Shown here one piece after another: positions 12,566 through 25,354 of a stretch of 64,000 bases of DNA. The translations under genes and the position numbers were made by a program. The stretch's first letter is position 1; each line of letters opens with the position of its first letter. The notes under the pieces are model-generated. The model did not search any database, had not been told where the DNA came from, and worked only from the letters and a program-made list of their open reading frames with translations. Source of the stretch: Mesotaenium endlicherianum (Eukaryota > Streptophyta > Zygnematophyceae > Zygnematales > Mesotaeniaceae); NCBI GenBank assembly GCA_009602735.1, contig WELA01006777.1:123289-187288 (forward strand), read 5' to 3'.

Positions 12566-15500
12566 TTATCTCTCCCCTTCTCCCTTCCACAGGCGTGAAA
12601 GCGTCTGCATGTCTGCAAGGGGCGGCGGAAGCATCGCAAAGACAAGGGGCCGCAAGCATGCTCCCGGAGCCCCACCTTTGCACCGGCCAGCCAGCAAGCA
12701 CAGCCCGCATGGGTGGGCGCACCTGGCCCTCTCACACTCAGCCCAAGCAAGCAGTGCCGGGCCGACCAGCAAGGCACCATCCAACATCGTGGCCGCACAC
12801 AGCGACACCTGTGGCACTCATAGGCATCAAGAGAGATGGTAGCCTGGAAGAGGAGCAGAGCAGTAGAGGAGCAGTCGAGAGGAAGCGGAGTTGAGGGACA
12901 ATAAGAGAAAGGGCACCTTGGCGTAGTCGTAGGCCTGCCAGCAGAAGGGGTCGTCCCAGCCGGCTGGCGCCAGCGGCAGCGCGGGGAAGCTCTCCCTGAG
13001 ATGCTGAGCTGGCCCTGCGGCGCTGTCGCGCGCTCCGCGGCCACCCGGCCCCTCCTCCTCATGCTCCTCGTCCTCTCCCTCACTCTCGTACTCCCACCTG
13101 CTCCCACTTCCGCCTGCAGTTGCACCCGCACGCATATGCGGGGACACACACGTGCGCAAAACATACATATGTGATCAGGCACACACAGACGCACACGCAG
13201 GCGCGCGTGCGTGCATTGCAGTGAATTAGGAGCCGAATAGCTGCCGAATAGCTGGGACAACTTCCGAGTGCATGGCTGGCATGCATGCATCAGGCGGGGC
13301 ACCCCAGACACACACAGAGAGGCCACGTACTCATGCACATGAACCCCAAACTCAGTCAACGGCAGAATAAAAGTCACTACGCAGGTGCTCACATAAGGTA
13401 GTCGCTTACCTGGGTCAGCCTGCCCTTGCGTTGCAGGCACATCCTGCAGCGGCCCAAACGTCAGCGTGCCAGAGAGAGACGCCTCCACGCCGCCCCCGCC
13501 GCCCAGCCGCCCAGCCTGCAGGCCCTTCCCGGGCAGCACGATTCTCCACTCCAGCGCATTCTCCAAAGTCGCCACTTGTCCCAGCGACGGCACACCCTCT
13601 AGGCCGACCACTTTGCGGCGCGCAAAGGGCACCACCAGGCTGCATGCCTCCATGACAGCTGGCGCCCTGTAGCCCTCCATGAGCTTTAGCTTGATGAGCA
13701 GCGCGCCCTCGTTCTCCGACACCATCTGGATCTGGTAAAAGCCCGTGACAGGTGGCGGCGGGGGCTGCGAGGCGGCGGTGCTGCCGCCCAGGGCGGGGGC
13801 GGCCAGGCGGGCCCCATAGTGCGCCAGCTCAAAGGTGCCAGGCGGCGGCGAGAAGATTAAGCTGGTGGCGGCGCTGACTGTATCGGGCGCCTGCAGGCAC
13901 TCGACCGTCCATGCGCATGCGCACAAGCATGCATGCACCACCGATCACGTGTCACAACAGCAAGAGGGAAAAAAGCATGCGTGCTCTCTACCACACTTAC
14001 TTTCCCACCTGACAGCCCAAAGGAGTACATTGCAGCCCGCCCCCCACGTGCGCGTCGTGTGCTCTCCCTCACGGTAGTCGTTGCATCTTGCTACTCCAAC
14101 CGAAGCCACAACTGCACCCATCACTTGGCACAACAGAGTAGCATTGCCGCTGCCGCCGCAGCTGCCGCTGCCGTTGCTGCTGCTATAGAGGAGCAAAATG
14201 CTGCTATTTTGAACAGACACGGCCATGACCCACCCATCCATTTGACAATCGCCAGGTTGCACGACACCAAGCGAGAGCGCTCTTGTGTCCACTGGTCAGA
14301 GTGCCCGTCCCATGCAGCAAGTTCGAGCGAGCGGGCGAGCAAGCGGGGGGGCACAAAGCCTTGACAAAATAGCGAGTGGGAGTGTGCGTATATGTGTGCG
14401 CACTCCTCGCAACCACCTTTTTTCTGCTTACCACGCCTTGCTGATGTTCACCCGCAGTGTTTTCCTTCACTAACAGGAACCATTACATTGGCAATGAACA
14501 AACGAGTCCCTCCAAGTCACAGATAGCTATGTGTGCATTGGAAGCATTTTGGTCTGGCCCAGACAGCTGGCGCGACCTGCGCCTACCTGGCAGCAGAGAT
14601 GCACGACCAGGCTCTGCAGGCACGCCTTGGGCGGCGTGGCCAAGGTGACGGTGACATCTGGCAGGCCCTCGAGCTCCGCCCGACACTTGAGCTTGCCCGA
14701 GACAAGCACAATGTCCGCCACATCGTCTCTGTCATACAGCGCTGCCGAGATTGTCTCACAGAGCGTCAGCTGGAGGCGTTTCTGCTGCCGGACGCCACCC
14801 GGCAGGGGGAGAGGCTTCCACGCGGGCTGCTTTTGCTCGCCTGCTGCCCCCTCCGCTGCCCCCCCGAACATCTGACACCTAGCCATCTCCAGGGTTATCG
14901 GATTCAAGTCCACGGGGCAGCCTGCAACAACAGCACGCCACATGGCGACACTATCAAATTCATGATTCTTTGCAATGATCTCCCTCACAGGTGTGACTCA
15001 TATCCCCGAGAGACAGATATGCATGCATGTCTAGTGGCGCGAGAAAGCGCTCATGCCGACAGCGCTCACTGCACCGCTGCCACGAGATGTCAAACGTTTA
15101 ATGCGTTTGCAACGCCTCCTCCTCATATACCCCAGCTGGCAGTGCCAAGGCCCCTGTGGGCAGCGCAACTCACACACACACACAGAGGGAATGCATATGC
15201 AGCGCCACCCCTGCCGTGGAGCACTCAGCGTGGCTGAGGCAGAGGATGCGCACGCAGAAGCACAGCAGGCACACGTACACACACACGCCCGCACGCACAC
15301 GTATCCACACGCATGCGTGTATACACACGTATGCATACAGATGCATGCACACATGCACGCACGCAGGCACGCGCACCACACAAGCTCATGTGCGTCTGCA
15401 TGTGCAGACGCGCACGCACCGTGAGGCATGGATGTGGTGAGGAAGATGCGCAGCAGCTCGCGCTCGCTCGCGCGCAGGGCTGCTCGGCCGCGGGGCCGCG

Positions 15501-18500
15501 GGACAGATGGCGCGTTGAACGAGGCCGAGGCGGCCATGGCAGCGGCGGGAAGCTTGGAGGGGCGGCCAGGTGTCGGCATGCCAAGCAGCGCCGCCATGCT
15601 GCTGCCGGCGGTGGCGACACCGGCCCCCACGCTGCCACCTGCCTGCGCCTCTAGGGCCGAGTCTTCACCTATCAGGTTCCCAGCCGCGTGCGCCACCGCG
15701 AAACCCCTGCACACCGGCACTCACATGCCACGCTCATCAGGTGCCAGATGTCGTTCACCTGTAGGCGGCCCCCTCTTTCCAGATGGCACACGCACACGCA
15801 CATGCACATGCGTGCCAGCACTGTGCCGGCTCCTTCTTGCACAGAGGGACCAAGCCAGCCACTCAAATTTCAATACGCAAGTGCAGCACAGGAGTATAGA
15901 GGGGAGAGAGGGGGAGTGCAGACTCGAGAGAGGAGTGGAGGGCGAGGGAGAGGGAGGACACCAGGCTGAGCGAGAAGGTGAGTTGAGTGAGCAATGGGGT
16001 GGGCTGAGCGAGCAAGCAAGCGTCTCCTTGCAGCTGGTGGCAAGCGGGCAAGGGAAGCCGTCAGGGAGAGACACATGTCCACTCACCCAGTGACGGCGGG
16101 TAAGTCAAGCAAAAGAGACGAAAGGCTGCGATGGCCGCCCGGCTCACTGCCATGGCCCCGCCCGCTGCCCCCGCAGTCAGGCTGCCACCTCAGCACGTCG
16201 TACGCCGCCAGGTGGCGCGGGTGCACCAGGGGGAGCACGAGGATCCAGAAGGGCCCTTTGCGGTGCAGGAGAAGCGGCCACAGAATGGGCGGCGGCGCTG
16301 ACTCATCCTTGTTCTCTCCCCCCTTGTGCGGGACGCTGAGCGCAATGACATGGCAGGCAATGGGATCGTCCAGCCAGGCAGCGTCCCCAGGGACGCTGCT
16401 GGCGCCTCTGAGCACCGCAGCCGGGCTGCTCTGCTGCCTGTCCTGCATGCATGGGAGCGCGCCACATGGCAGCAGATTGCGAATGCATTATATCAATGGT
16501 GACAAAAAGCACACCATTTCAGCTGTAGGTGGCCTAAAGCATCGCTCCCCCCGCCCCCTGGCCACACTCTCTCTCTAACTCTCTCAGTCTCTCTCCGCGT
16601 CTCCCCTTTTCCCTCCCTTCCTTCTTGCGCATGAACTGGATATGCCACCCCCTTGACGTGAGGGGTACGGAATCACGGAACAAGACAAATGCTGAAGGGT
16701 GAAGGGTGAGGAGCTGTTACATTCGCCCTGTTGTTTGAAGAGTGCATGAGTGCGGGTGACGTGCCTCTGTTATCACAACAGGTCGTATCGCTGCTACTTC
16801 ACCTTCCCTCCCCAGCAGCCCGTCGTCCTCCCCATTCAATCTCATTAAATGCGCTATGATGGGGGTGGTGTGGAAGGTCACCTCTGCGTGTGGTCATGGA
16901 AGGCACTGGCAATGACGGGATCGAGCGGCAGCGAGAAGCAGTAGTCCGCCACACGCTGCTGCGCCGTCCGCCCGCCTCCTGTGGAGGAAGCTTCCTGCCC
17001 CCTTCTGAAGTCCCCGTCCTCGTCCTCCTCGCCTTGCTGCTGCTGCTGCTGCTGTTCCTCTGCTGCTCCTTCTGCGAAGGCCTACCCGCCCGTCCGCCCC
17101 CCGCGTTCACGACACAAAAATCAGCGAGCGCCACGCAGGCGGCCAAGTGGCAGCACGCTTGCGACCCACAGGAGGTGTCCTCTCCCTTCTTTCGTCTGGG
17201 AGAGGTGACCCAGCAACAGGTGGCATGGGCGCCGTGGGGCCTGCAGCGAGCAAGAGGTGGCAGCAGCAGCTCGAGGTTGAAGGTGTCACACAGAGAGCTC
17301 AAAGGGAGAGTAGCAGCGAGACGTTGCCCACGAGCAGCAGAGGGGAGCAGCTGGAAGAAGCCTGAGCGAGAGGCGACCGCACAGCACTCCGCCAACCTGC
17401 ATGTGAGAGTGCAAGGCATAACAGGCCCCTGAGCGCCTGCACCCCGTGTGTGTGTGTGTGTGATAAGCCCTAGGAGAAACCTCTGGTCCTTCTGACGTTG
17501 AACCCTCTGCAAGTGGGTGTGCAGGTGAGCTGGCAGTTGCAAATGAATGCTGAACCGCGCTCGGCCTGAGTAGGAGTAGGAGTAGGAGTAGTAGGAGGAG
17601 GAGGAAGCACTCTCATTCATGGTGGGAGCTCAAGCACATTGGTGGCAGTTCCAAGCATGTGCTGAACGATGGGCAACACCATGTAAATAGAAACCAACAC
17701 GTTCCAAATAGACATCAATCTCTAGATGTACATGTGTCTATGTAATGATATGCAAGCATGATATATATACGTTTGAATGCATACACGTGCAATCCGTTCC
17801 ACACATCACATGCACATACGACTTCAGAATCTGCGGGCTGTGGGCCATCCTCCATCAAGTCCCCTTTAAAGATGACCACAAGTTGCTTCTGCTAAAACCT
17901 AGCCCCTGGCAACCTGAGAGTCCTTGCTCCAGTCTAGGAGACCAGCCCCAACAGCCCAAGTGCAGCCGTCCTGGGTCAAGGGGGGGAAACAAAAGGAGTT
18001 GATGTGCTTGAGGCAAGAGCTTCACTGCTTCTGAAAAGTCTACATGGCACGTACACGACATCAGTGTATAATAATATGCACATGCGTACGCAGCCAGACT
18101 CACCCCCCCTATGTATAGGAACACAACCCCCCCCTCCCCCTCTCCCTCCCCCCCTTGCCCCCGAAGCGGTGTGCGCAAACACAAATATGTGCTTGAGTGT
18201 GCTTTTTTGGTGAGGGAGTGAGTATGCATGCCAAGTTAGACTCGTGAAGAGGTAAGAGCTCCTGGAGGTGGGTAATACCTGCTTGCAAAGAAGACCCCAC
18301 TCCCTTTCTACCGTGGGATAGCGCCTGTTCATGGGGGAGGGGAAGAGGACCGTCAGAAATTTATTATGCTATATAGCAGCAGTAGGCAAGAGCATTACAA
18401 GTTAACACAATGCTTGAACAAGATCACTGGCCGCGGGCAAACTTCGTTCATGGTAATTTCGTGAGTGGGTGCCATTCCTGAATTATCTCACGGTGTTATA

Positions 18501-18660
18501 ATATTCGCACGGATTTTATTACGTCAACTACAAATATAGCTATGTGCAGAAGCTTATATTCAACCGAGGGACACATGTGAGGTGCCAGAATGTACCTTGA
18601 GAAACACACTTGACAATCTTCACTAAGTACCCACACAGCTCTGATACAGCATGCTCGCAT
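11736..18660 (-). CDS. AP5M1: AP-5 adaptor complex subunit mu (AP5M1), 723 aa, 12 exons
   Basis: AP-5 is a late-endosome/lysosome adaptor complex that works without clathrin; the mu subunit carries the C-terminal mu-homology domain. Exons on the minus strand: 18660-18596, 18324-18279, 17081-16882, 16407-16087, 15706-15420, 14921-14587, 13890-13410, 13113-12917, 12378-12322, 11984-11934 and 11867-11736, with phases closing throughout (eleven are read with support; the last is the least certain). The N-terminus shows RAVWVLSEDCQVCFSRRYP, the longin-like start of this family. Then come AAWLDDPI, GPFWILVLPLVHPRHLAAY, SSLLLDLPAVTG and, in the mu-homology domain, ISAALYDRDDVADIVLVSG, CRAELEGLPDVTV, VSENEGALLIKLKLMEGY, DDPFCWQAYDYAK and GISIDPKK. 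Insertions not typical of relatives are a Gln run near residue 46 and an acidic stretch near 590. In the chosen frame the final domain strand is not recognised; another frame at 11760-11806 reads AVYWNEWEL, which looks more like the usual end. Confidence 0.88.
12532..12562. repeat. (CA)n microsatellite in an AP5M1 intron
   Basis: About 14 CA units in the intron between the 13113-12917 and 12378-12322 exons; on the coding strand it reads (GT)n. Confidence 0.9.
15168..15420. repeat. CA/GCAC-rich low-complexity intron DNA
   Basis: Dense, irregular CACACG and GCATGC motifs fill the intron just past the 5' splice site of the 15706-15420 exon of AP5M1. No coding pattern is visible in it, although frames stay open because stops are rare in this composition. 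Confidence 0.6.
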
Positions 18661-21600
18661 GCTTGAAGTTTCTCTCCCACCCCCTCAGAAAGATGCCAAG
18701 TTAGGCACGAGAGCTACAGAAGCTCCTTTCCATGCCCAGATTCCTGATGTGCTCAGATAAAACGTCACAATGGGTACTTGCAAACATGGTTAGTTTCACC
18801 TGCATACTGCCTGGGCGTTTGTCAACGGAATTAAAGGATTGGAAGTGCACACTGAATGCGCACTGACTTGCGCATTTATTGTACGACTACGCTCTGTAAT
18901 ACCTCACCACGGTGGACCACCTCAGGAAATGCAGACTTTGCATGCATAACGTATAACGAGTGTACAACTTTTGACGTGAAGATCAGTTGACCCAGATAGC
19001 CAAGCTTGCGCTGGATTCTGAAGAGTCACGCAGATGACATTCCACATCGGGTTCAAGAGTTCAAGCTGGGATATAGCAATTTTTCGTTGTAATGTTCCTT
19101 GTGATGTTTTTAATAGGAGTCGCGAACATGTTTTCACGGATTACTGAAAATTGAAGATACTGTCGCAGACAAGGTGCAGATTTTACTAGGCTAGAAAAAC
19201 CTTCTTGTTTTTTTCTTGAGCTGCTGACTATGTTGGTGTGCTTGCTCGAGACGTACCAGTTCACATGTTGCTTCCCCAAGTAATGGTACCGGACATCAGG
19301 GTTTTTGAAGCCATGATCTTGACTCCAGAGAGCAACATACCAGCTTCTCCGTTGCCCACTCGATTTTTCAGACATCTGAAAAGGATGATAAAAGAAGAGT
19401 AAAATTGAATTGAATGTATATGTAAGGAGTTGGCATTAGCTGCTGCAAAGCTCCGCTCCAGGCTAACCTCACTTATCAGTAACTTCTTTACCCGCCCCGT
19501 CCCCCACCAACCCCCGGCGAAGACGAGACAATGCCTTCCATGCTGGCAAGTCTGCGCAGCATTGCCAGCTTATCTTGCCTTCTCCATCATGAGGGAGCTC
19601 ATCTCCTTGGACAAAGTTAGGACGACCATATTTCCCTGCTCCCTTTCTGGTCCCTTAGTAGCCACCCAGCAAACTCTTGTCTACCTGAAGAAGAGATGCA
19701 GAAGACAGTCACAGGTTTCATTTCGGAGCCTTGGGCAACTTGAACTTACCAAGGCATTCAGATCTCAAATGAGATGCTTGAAGCTGCTGGCAGCAAGTAC
19801 CTCTCTGTACTCTGAAGTTCATTTCAGCATTGACTAGTGAGGCTGCACAAGCATGTGGTGACAGCTTGACAGTATAACTGCAGTCCATATGACCAGTGCT
19901 GCTGGCTGCCATCTGGCCCGGCGAGGTTGCGCCAGCTGGCATTGGCTCAGAACTAATGCATCTCATGGACTCTGTTTCTGATAGTAACTACAACATGTTA
20001 TTGAGTGTCTATAATATCAGCTTTCATGTGACCAAGCTGCAGCCGCGTCCACCCGTGACATGCCACGTTTCCTCTTCACCACGTGTCAAGACTCCTGTTC
20101 AGCGAATACCACGTGTGCTCTTCCTCCCAGGATGTAATCGCTTTGAAGCGTTGTCAGAGTTAGACCCCGGTGGCAGGTCTTGCTGACAAGTGGAAATGCT
20201 TCATGGTGTGAGACTTCGTTGAGATTGAGGTAAAATATCGCTCGTATTAGCAAGAACTTCATACGCATAACACGGGTTTAGCATGTCATCCTAGTGGCAT
20301 ATCACATTATGTGGTGCGGTTGGCCACCTTGCGCTCTGATAGGCCCGTATATACTTACATTTCTTCAAGCACATACATACATATGCATATATATGCATAT
20401 TTGTACGTATAACACTAATGCTGCCGGTACTCATGTATTTAAGCTCTCAAACCGTCAGTTGTCGGGTTCCTCTCTCGGTCTGCAGATGTTTGAGACCTCT
20501 CAGCCTTCATCACATTCGGGATCCCAGCGAAATTGGCGCTGACATGTGTCATGGCTCTTCCCTTTGGGTCTGCCGCTTTCACTTTTGCGTCGCCCTCCAC
20601 CAATGCGTTTGAGCGTATACCCATGTCTTCCCCTCCCTCCTTTTGGGCTTGCACACACTCCTTCATGTACTTCTAGACGGTTGAGAAGGTGTATATATGA
20701 CTGTGTTTGGTGGTTCTGAATAAAAGTGGCTGTGCATGGGGTGCACGTTTATGGGGCAACACATCCGAAGCTACGTAGCTCCTCCCCCTCCCCTCCTTTC
20801 CTCCCCCCCCCCTCCCTCCCACTCCTACCCTTTCCTAACCTCTAAGCAACGACGTCCACACCACCTTGACCCCAAGACCCTGACTCCAGCCCTACCGCCT
20901 GTGGCCTAAAGGCCCCGCTTTCTTGGGGATTAAGATGCCAGTTGGCAGGCATGCAGGCATCACCCGCCAAAATGTGAGCCACCTCCTCGTAGAAGCACAT
21001 CATCGCATCCAAAAGAACGGCCCTCCTGTCACTTCTCATTTCAGAGGGCCTAGGCCGGTGCGGCGCATGTGTGCAGGTGTGCGGGTGTGCATGTGGGTGT
21101 GAGGCGTGGGGCCTGGTGGAATATATAGCCATTGAGGTTTTGTGGAAACTGGCCATTCTCTTCATCTGTTGATCGCCTGGGCCTGGCAGTGGACGCCCTC
21201 CCGGCCATGTAATGTGTAAGTTGTTGGAGTGCATGCTTGTGCTTGTGCAGATACCTGCGTTCATGCTTGTGTCTTTCGGGCACTTCTACTCATGTATTTG
21301 ATAGTTGTTATATAGAGGGAGGATGTATCAGCTAGAGGCTCAGATTTGACATACTTGGTCCGCGCCCAAGAAGTACCACTACATGATTGTGCTCTTTCAT
21401 TCAACTGCACATGCGCGCAGACAGGCACACATGCACGTGCACACGGACACGCAGACACAGATCCATAAAGACATCCGTAGTTTAATTTACATGCAGTGAC
21501 CAACTGCTTCATATCCAGAGGATTCACCATGAGTCTGAGTTGACCACTTTCTGCCAGCAGATGGTGGGGGCATGGCTCCTGTAGCTAAGGCCTCCCTTTT

Positions 21601-22719
21601 GGCTGTGTTTACTAAAAGTATCCTGTCTTTTCTAAAGCCTTCCGCGTGTATTTGATCATGGGCCAGCTGTCATTTAATACTAAGTAGTTGCCCTCCGGTT
21701 GCACCGTAAGTGCGTGCTTCAACAGCTGCACTGCGAGGGGCCTGTTGTAAGAAGCCCTACAGGATACAGCGGGCCAACAGCTGTGCTGCCCTCACATCAT
21801 TCTTAATTGCAAGGACATTGTAATGTTTGAAGCCTAACCTATGGGTCTGACAGTCTGACTGCACCTGAGAGGCTGAGTCACTATTTATTGGCAGCAGTAT
21901 GTCTCATTCAACTTATGTAATGTCCCCATTGTCATCATACTGGTCGCACTAGTTTCTTTTTACATGCGCTGCTTGTATTGAGGAATCATGTAAGATAAGC
22001 ACATATAGTATGTGTCCTGTTCCTAAGCAGCTGGCGATGGACCATCCTCCTGTATTCCTTTGCAAGCAATGAAACACGAAGCAACTTATTAAGGCAATTG
22101 TGGGCAACTATCTGTGTAAAACACAGGCAAGGTCCACCCCAACAAACGTCGGATCGCCAATGCTTCTGTGCAACACATGCATAAAAATGAAGAGTTAGAG
22201 ATCAAACATCCGTCATGATGCCAACATCAGCGGATGTATTCTTGCCATGTCTTCATACAAGGTCACTCTTTGTCGTAACACTCACCACAGGCACCTGCTC
22301 AGCCACCAGCAAAGATCAGGAGGGAGGGACTGGTCTACATTCTGTGGAGAGTGAGTAATCAGAGCTTGATAAAAATCTTGCACAAGTTGTGGTGATGCCA
22401 AACAGCGAAGAATACGAAGCAATCTTCATTTAGAACCTCCTGTTGACAGTGTGACTCGAATATATTCCTCCTAGCAGACTTGAGAAGCAACTCGAAGGTG
22501 GCCAGACATGTTCTCGTCTGGAAACAAACCAATCACTGCTGTGCCACGACAGCAAGTTGCCATTGACCTAAGTATAAATATCATAGAGGATGTTGGGTCG
22601 TAGCATACAATGACAAATACCACTGATGAAGACGCCTTGTACATTGAGAAGAGCCCAAATCTCCCGTCTAAGGGTGCAATTCTACTCGATTTTTTGTGTG
22701 CTAGTGTCTACACCCGTTT
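18661..22719. other. 4-kb spacer, no firm gene; weak exon candidates
   Basis: Between AP5M1 (starts 18660, minus) and the 3' end of plastid L24 (22720, minus). Three stretches could be exons but have no recognised homologue: minus 19680-19570, which follows a fair acceptor and ends in TAA; minus 19375-19250, a 40-residue open stretch with ordinary-looking composition; and plus 21887-21981, which would encode a hydrophobic C-terminal tail. None joins to another in phase in a way I can defend. The stretch around 20780-20830 is a C-rich tract. Confidence 0.4.
19570..19680 (-). CDS. Candidate terminal exon, unknown protein
   Basis: The minus strand reads a 36-residue stretch starting TRVCWVATKGPEREQGN and ending MSSLMMEKAR before TAA. 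It follows a pyrimidine-rich region and an AG. Composition is protein-like, but no upstream exon could be joined and the family is unknown. It may be chance. Confidence 0.2.
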   Translation of the reverse strand, partial: TRVCWVATKGPEREQGNMVVLTLSKEMSSLMMEKAR

Positions 22720-24697
22720 CTAATCCTTCTGAGCCTTCTTCGCCTTGGCCTCTTTCCGCTTGCGCCACTCCTCGTCACTGTCAATAATCTCTCCTGTCTT
22801 CAAGAGATACCTGACCTTCTTTCCGTTTTCAGCCAATTTGTGGCCCACTCTGCTGGTCACCTTCTCCGCCTTAGAGTAAAGCATCACGTTCGAGCTGTGG
22901 ATGGGTGCCTCAACCTGCAATTACACAAGAGGTATGAGCACACTCCAAGATACTGCCCGCAGTGTCTGCATGTGCACAGCCATGACTTGCACTGCAAGAC
23001 CGAGTTGGGATCACAAAGTTTCAGTCTTCACCACGACTTGGTAACTGACGAGGAATGTGAGACGGATCAAAGCAGAAGTTACCCAGCCCATACTACCCAC
23101 TTCATTTTGAATGTGGCGTATGCACGGAAAAACCCAAATACGGCCCGAAGTAGCAGCTGTTTCAGATATGCAAAGAATTCCCTCTTCACGTGTATTGGGC
23201 CAATAGTGACAACTGTCAAGAAAGAAAAAGAGTTTAGCTCGAGGACAGATAAGCTAGACTAGGTCTCCTTGACCAGCATGTATATAAGCCAGCCGCAGCT
23301 TAATGTAGGCGACAAACGCCACCTCGCAAAGTAATGCAGTTGCTAGCCCACAAAGATGACAGGCTCACCTGGACAATCTGGCCAGTCTCTCCTTCCGCCT
23401 TGCCCTTTACGTGCTTGGTCTTGATGTTGATGTCCTTGCAGAGGATTTTGGAGTTGTGTGAGAAAACCTGCACCACTTCAGTCACCTTGCCCTTGTCTGA
23501 ACCAGCAATGACCTGAACGGTATCGCCCACCTTCACGTGGAGCTTGAGCTTCACCGGCAAGCCATTTGGCTTCACCTTGATGGTCTCCCACCTCTTTTGC
23601 TGCACGGCGAGACAAGGACACGCAAACAGATTCACCACAAGTGCGCGGCCAGTGCAGCTGCCGAGCAGGGAGAATGTTCTGGCCTGCCAGAGAGAAAACG
23701 CAATCCTCCTTCCCTCTAACCTGCCAGACTAAAACGACTGAACTAGGTTCTCCAACACGTGCAAGCAACTCGCTTAGGGTTTAGTATCCCTTGCACACAT
23801 GCCCTAAAACAACTTATGGTTGATGTTAACAGAGGGCTACATTTTTAAAAGTGCGAGCAGCAGCCAAGACCCTTGTCTGAAGCTTGACTTAGACACTAGA
23901 CACAATAGGGAAAGCACCTGGTGTGGTGAACTTACTTCATTTTACACGAAAGCCCTGCGAATGGGTGTGATATAATGAGCACATGCAATTTTTTTTACGA
24001 CTAACAACCGTGTTCACAAAGGCTAGATACCTGACTATGCGTTCCTGATAGCCGTGCCACCACTCTTAGCTGCTTGTTATCCACTATGGTGTAGCCAACA
24101 CGACCCCACCACCTAAAGATAGTTTACCTGGCACAAAGACCAGGCCCCCATTCTACAGCGGGCCATGGATGTGCCTTCAGTTATAGAAAGGGTGCAACCC
24201 AGCTGGTCAACTTCCAGGCAGGTTGCAGTTATGATTGCCTTCACTTCTATTGACTAGTTTTCCCCCTTCTCAACTCTCAACCAGAAGTGCAAGGCTAAAC
24301 ATAGTTTCCTCAATGAAAGTTCCCCATCACACAGGATCAGAGATGCTCCATGTCCTGGAAGATACATTGCTGCAACTGAGGTGCATAAGTGAGGACATAA
24401 GGGCTTACCACCATGCAAATGACGCTTGGTGCGGTGGTAGGTGTCCTCTGCAAACACCAAGTTAAACGAGCATCTTAAATTCAACGCTAACGGACTGGCC
24501 ATTAACGGTTTATAGTAACCTTCATGAGATGTTATTTAAACCCCATTTAACCCCTTTATGCAGATGCTAAAGTGAACGGAAAATTGCCGACTGCGTACCA
24601 GCGTTTGCGTTCCAGATTGTACAGGTGCACCGAAGACACTGCTGGAAGCATAGCCTCCCAGTGCCAGCGACGACATTGCACTCTGCAAGGAAGCCAT
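22720..24697 (-). CDS. RPL24: Plastid ribosomal protein uL24c (50S L24), nucleus-encoded
   Basis: A 50S plastid ribosome assembly protein that binds 23S rRNA early. Exons on the minus strand are 24697-24599, 23599-23369 and 22914-22720, in phase, giving 174 residues. Exon 1 encodes a transit-peptide-like start, [20 protein letters not shown], rich in Ser/Ala with no acidic residue. The mature part begins near [20 protein letters not shown] motif ([14 protein letters not shown]) is followed by [36 protein letters not shown] and [20 protein letters not shown], all hallmarks of plastid L24. The Lys-rich tail AKAKKAQKD ends the protein. It is slightly shorter than land-plant L24 (about 198 residues). 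The gene sits head to head with SLU7. A short extra exon between exons 1 and 2 cannot be excluded, but none is needed. Confidence 0.93.
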
Positions 24698-25354
24698 GGC
24701 TGCCAAAGTAGGGCCCCTACTTTCAAGCGGAAACCGTCAGGTTTTACCTCAAAATACAGAGATAAGTGCAGGGCCCTGACCTTCCCCCACTCTCAGACTT
24801 GCTCCCAGTTTCCTACGTAACAGCAATTCTCATCTGTAACTATGGCGGCACGATCACCAAAGGTGAAGGGCGAGTGAAGACGCAGGGCTCCGCACGGCAC
24901 CAGCTTGGAGCCAAAATTTCGTGTCGAGGACCGTCGAGTGTGGTCGAGTTCCTGGGCATGCATCGATCGATCAGCGGGTCTATAGGCAATGTGGCTCAAT
25001 CTGGTATTTAAATTCTGCTTATTCATTAAATAAAATACATTATTTTTAGGATAAGAACTTTTCTGAATCGTGACCGATCGTGGCAGCGATGCTACCGTCA
25101 TGTCGAAAGGGTCATGCAGCATCCCCTCTATGCACCGGGGTCATATGGTTGCATGACGACATAAGCCGGATGTGACGACGAGTAATCGCGGGTTGAACAT
25201 AGAAATTGCACAACCCTAAAGTGCACAGGTCGCGACAGATATCTTGTCTGGGTGCCTCTGGTATATTGAGCGACAGGGTTGTCCGCTTGGTTTGTTGATC
25301 TTTTTGTAATACAGAAAGAGCTTGTAGCACACTGGTTGGGCATCCGAAGGAGAC
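24698..25354. promoter_or_regulatory. Putative bidirectional promoter between plastid L24 and SLU7
   Basis: The start codons of the two divergent genes are 657 bp apart, so this stretch must carry both 5' untranslated regions and both promoters. A cluster of three GTCGAG-type hexamers lies at about 24923-24951, followed by an AT-rich block at 25010-25060. No TATA box at a convincing distance was identified. Confidence 0.45.

Noticed and set aside
12412-12894. Frames with Thr-His repeats
   Set aside because: They are readings of the (CA)n microsatellite in an AP5M1 intron.
12079-13941. Single 620-residue minus frame
   Set aside because: It fuses real AP5M1 exons with GC-rich introns that lack stops; homology and phases show separate exons at 13890-13410 and 12378-12322, and others in different frames.
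16799-17620. 273-residue minus Ser/Arg-rich frame
   Set aside because: It is an out-of-frame reading of the AP5M1 exon at 17081-16882 and its flanking introns.
21887-21981. Hydrophobic C-terminal tail (PIVIILVALVSFYMRCLY) that could be a tail-anchored protein end
   Set aside because: No upstream exon encoding a SNARE or other partner domain was found, and the acceptor is weak.
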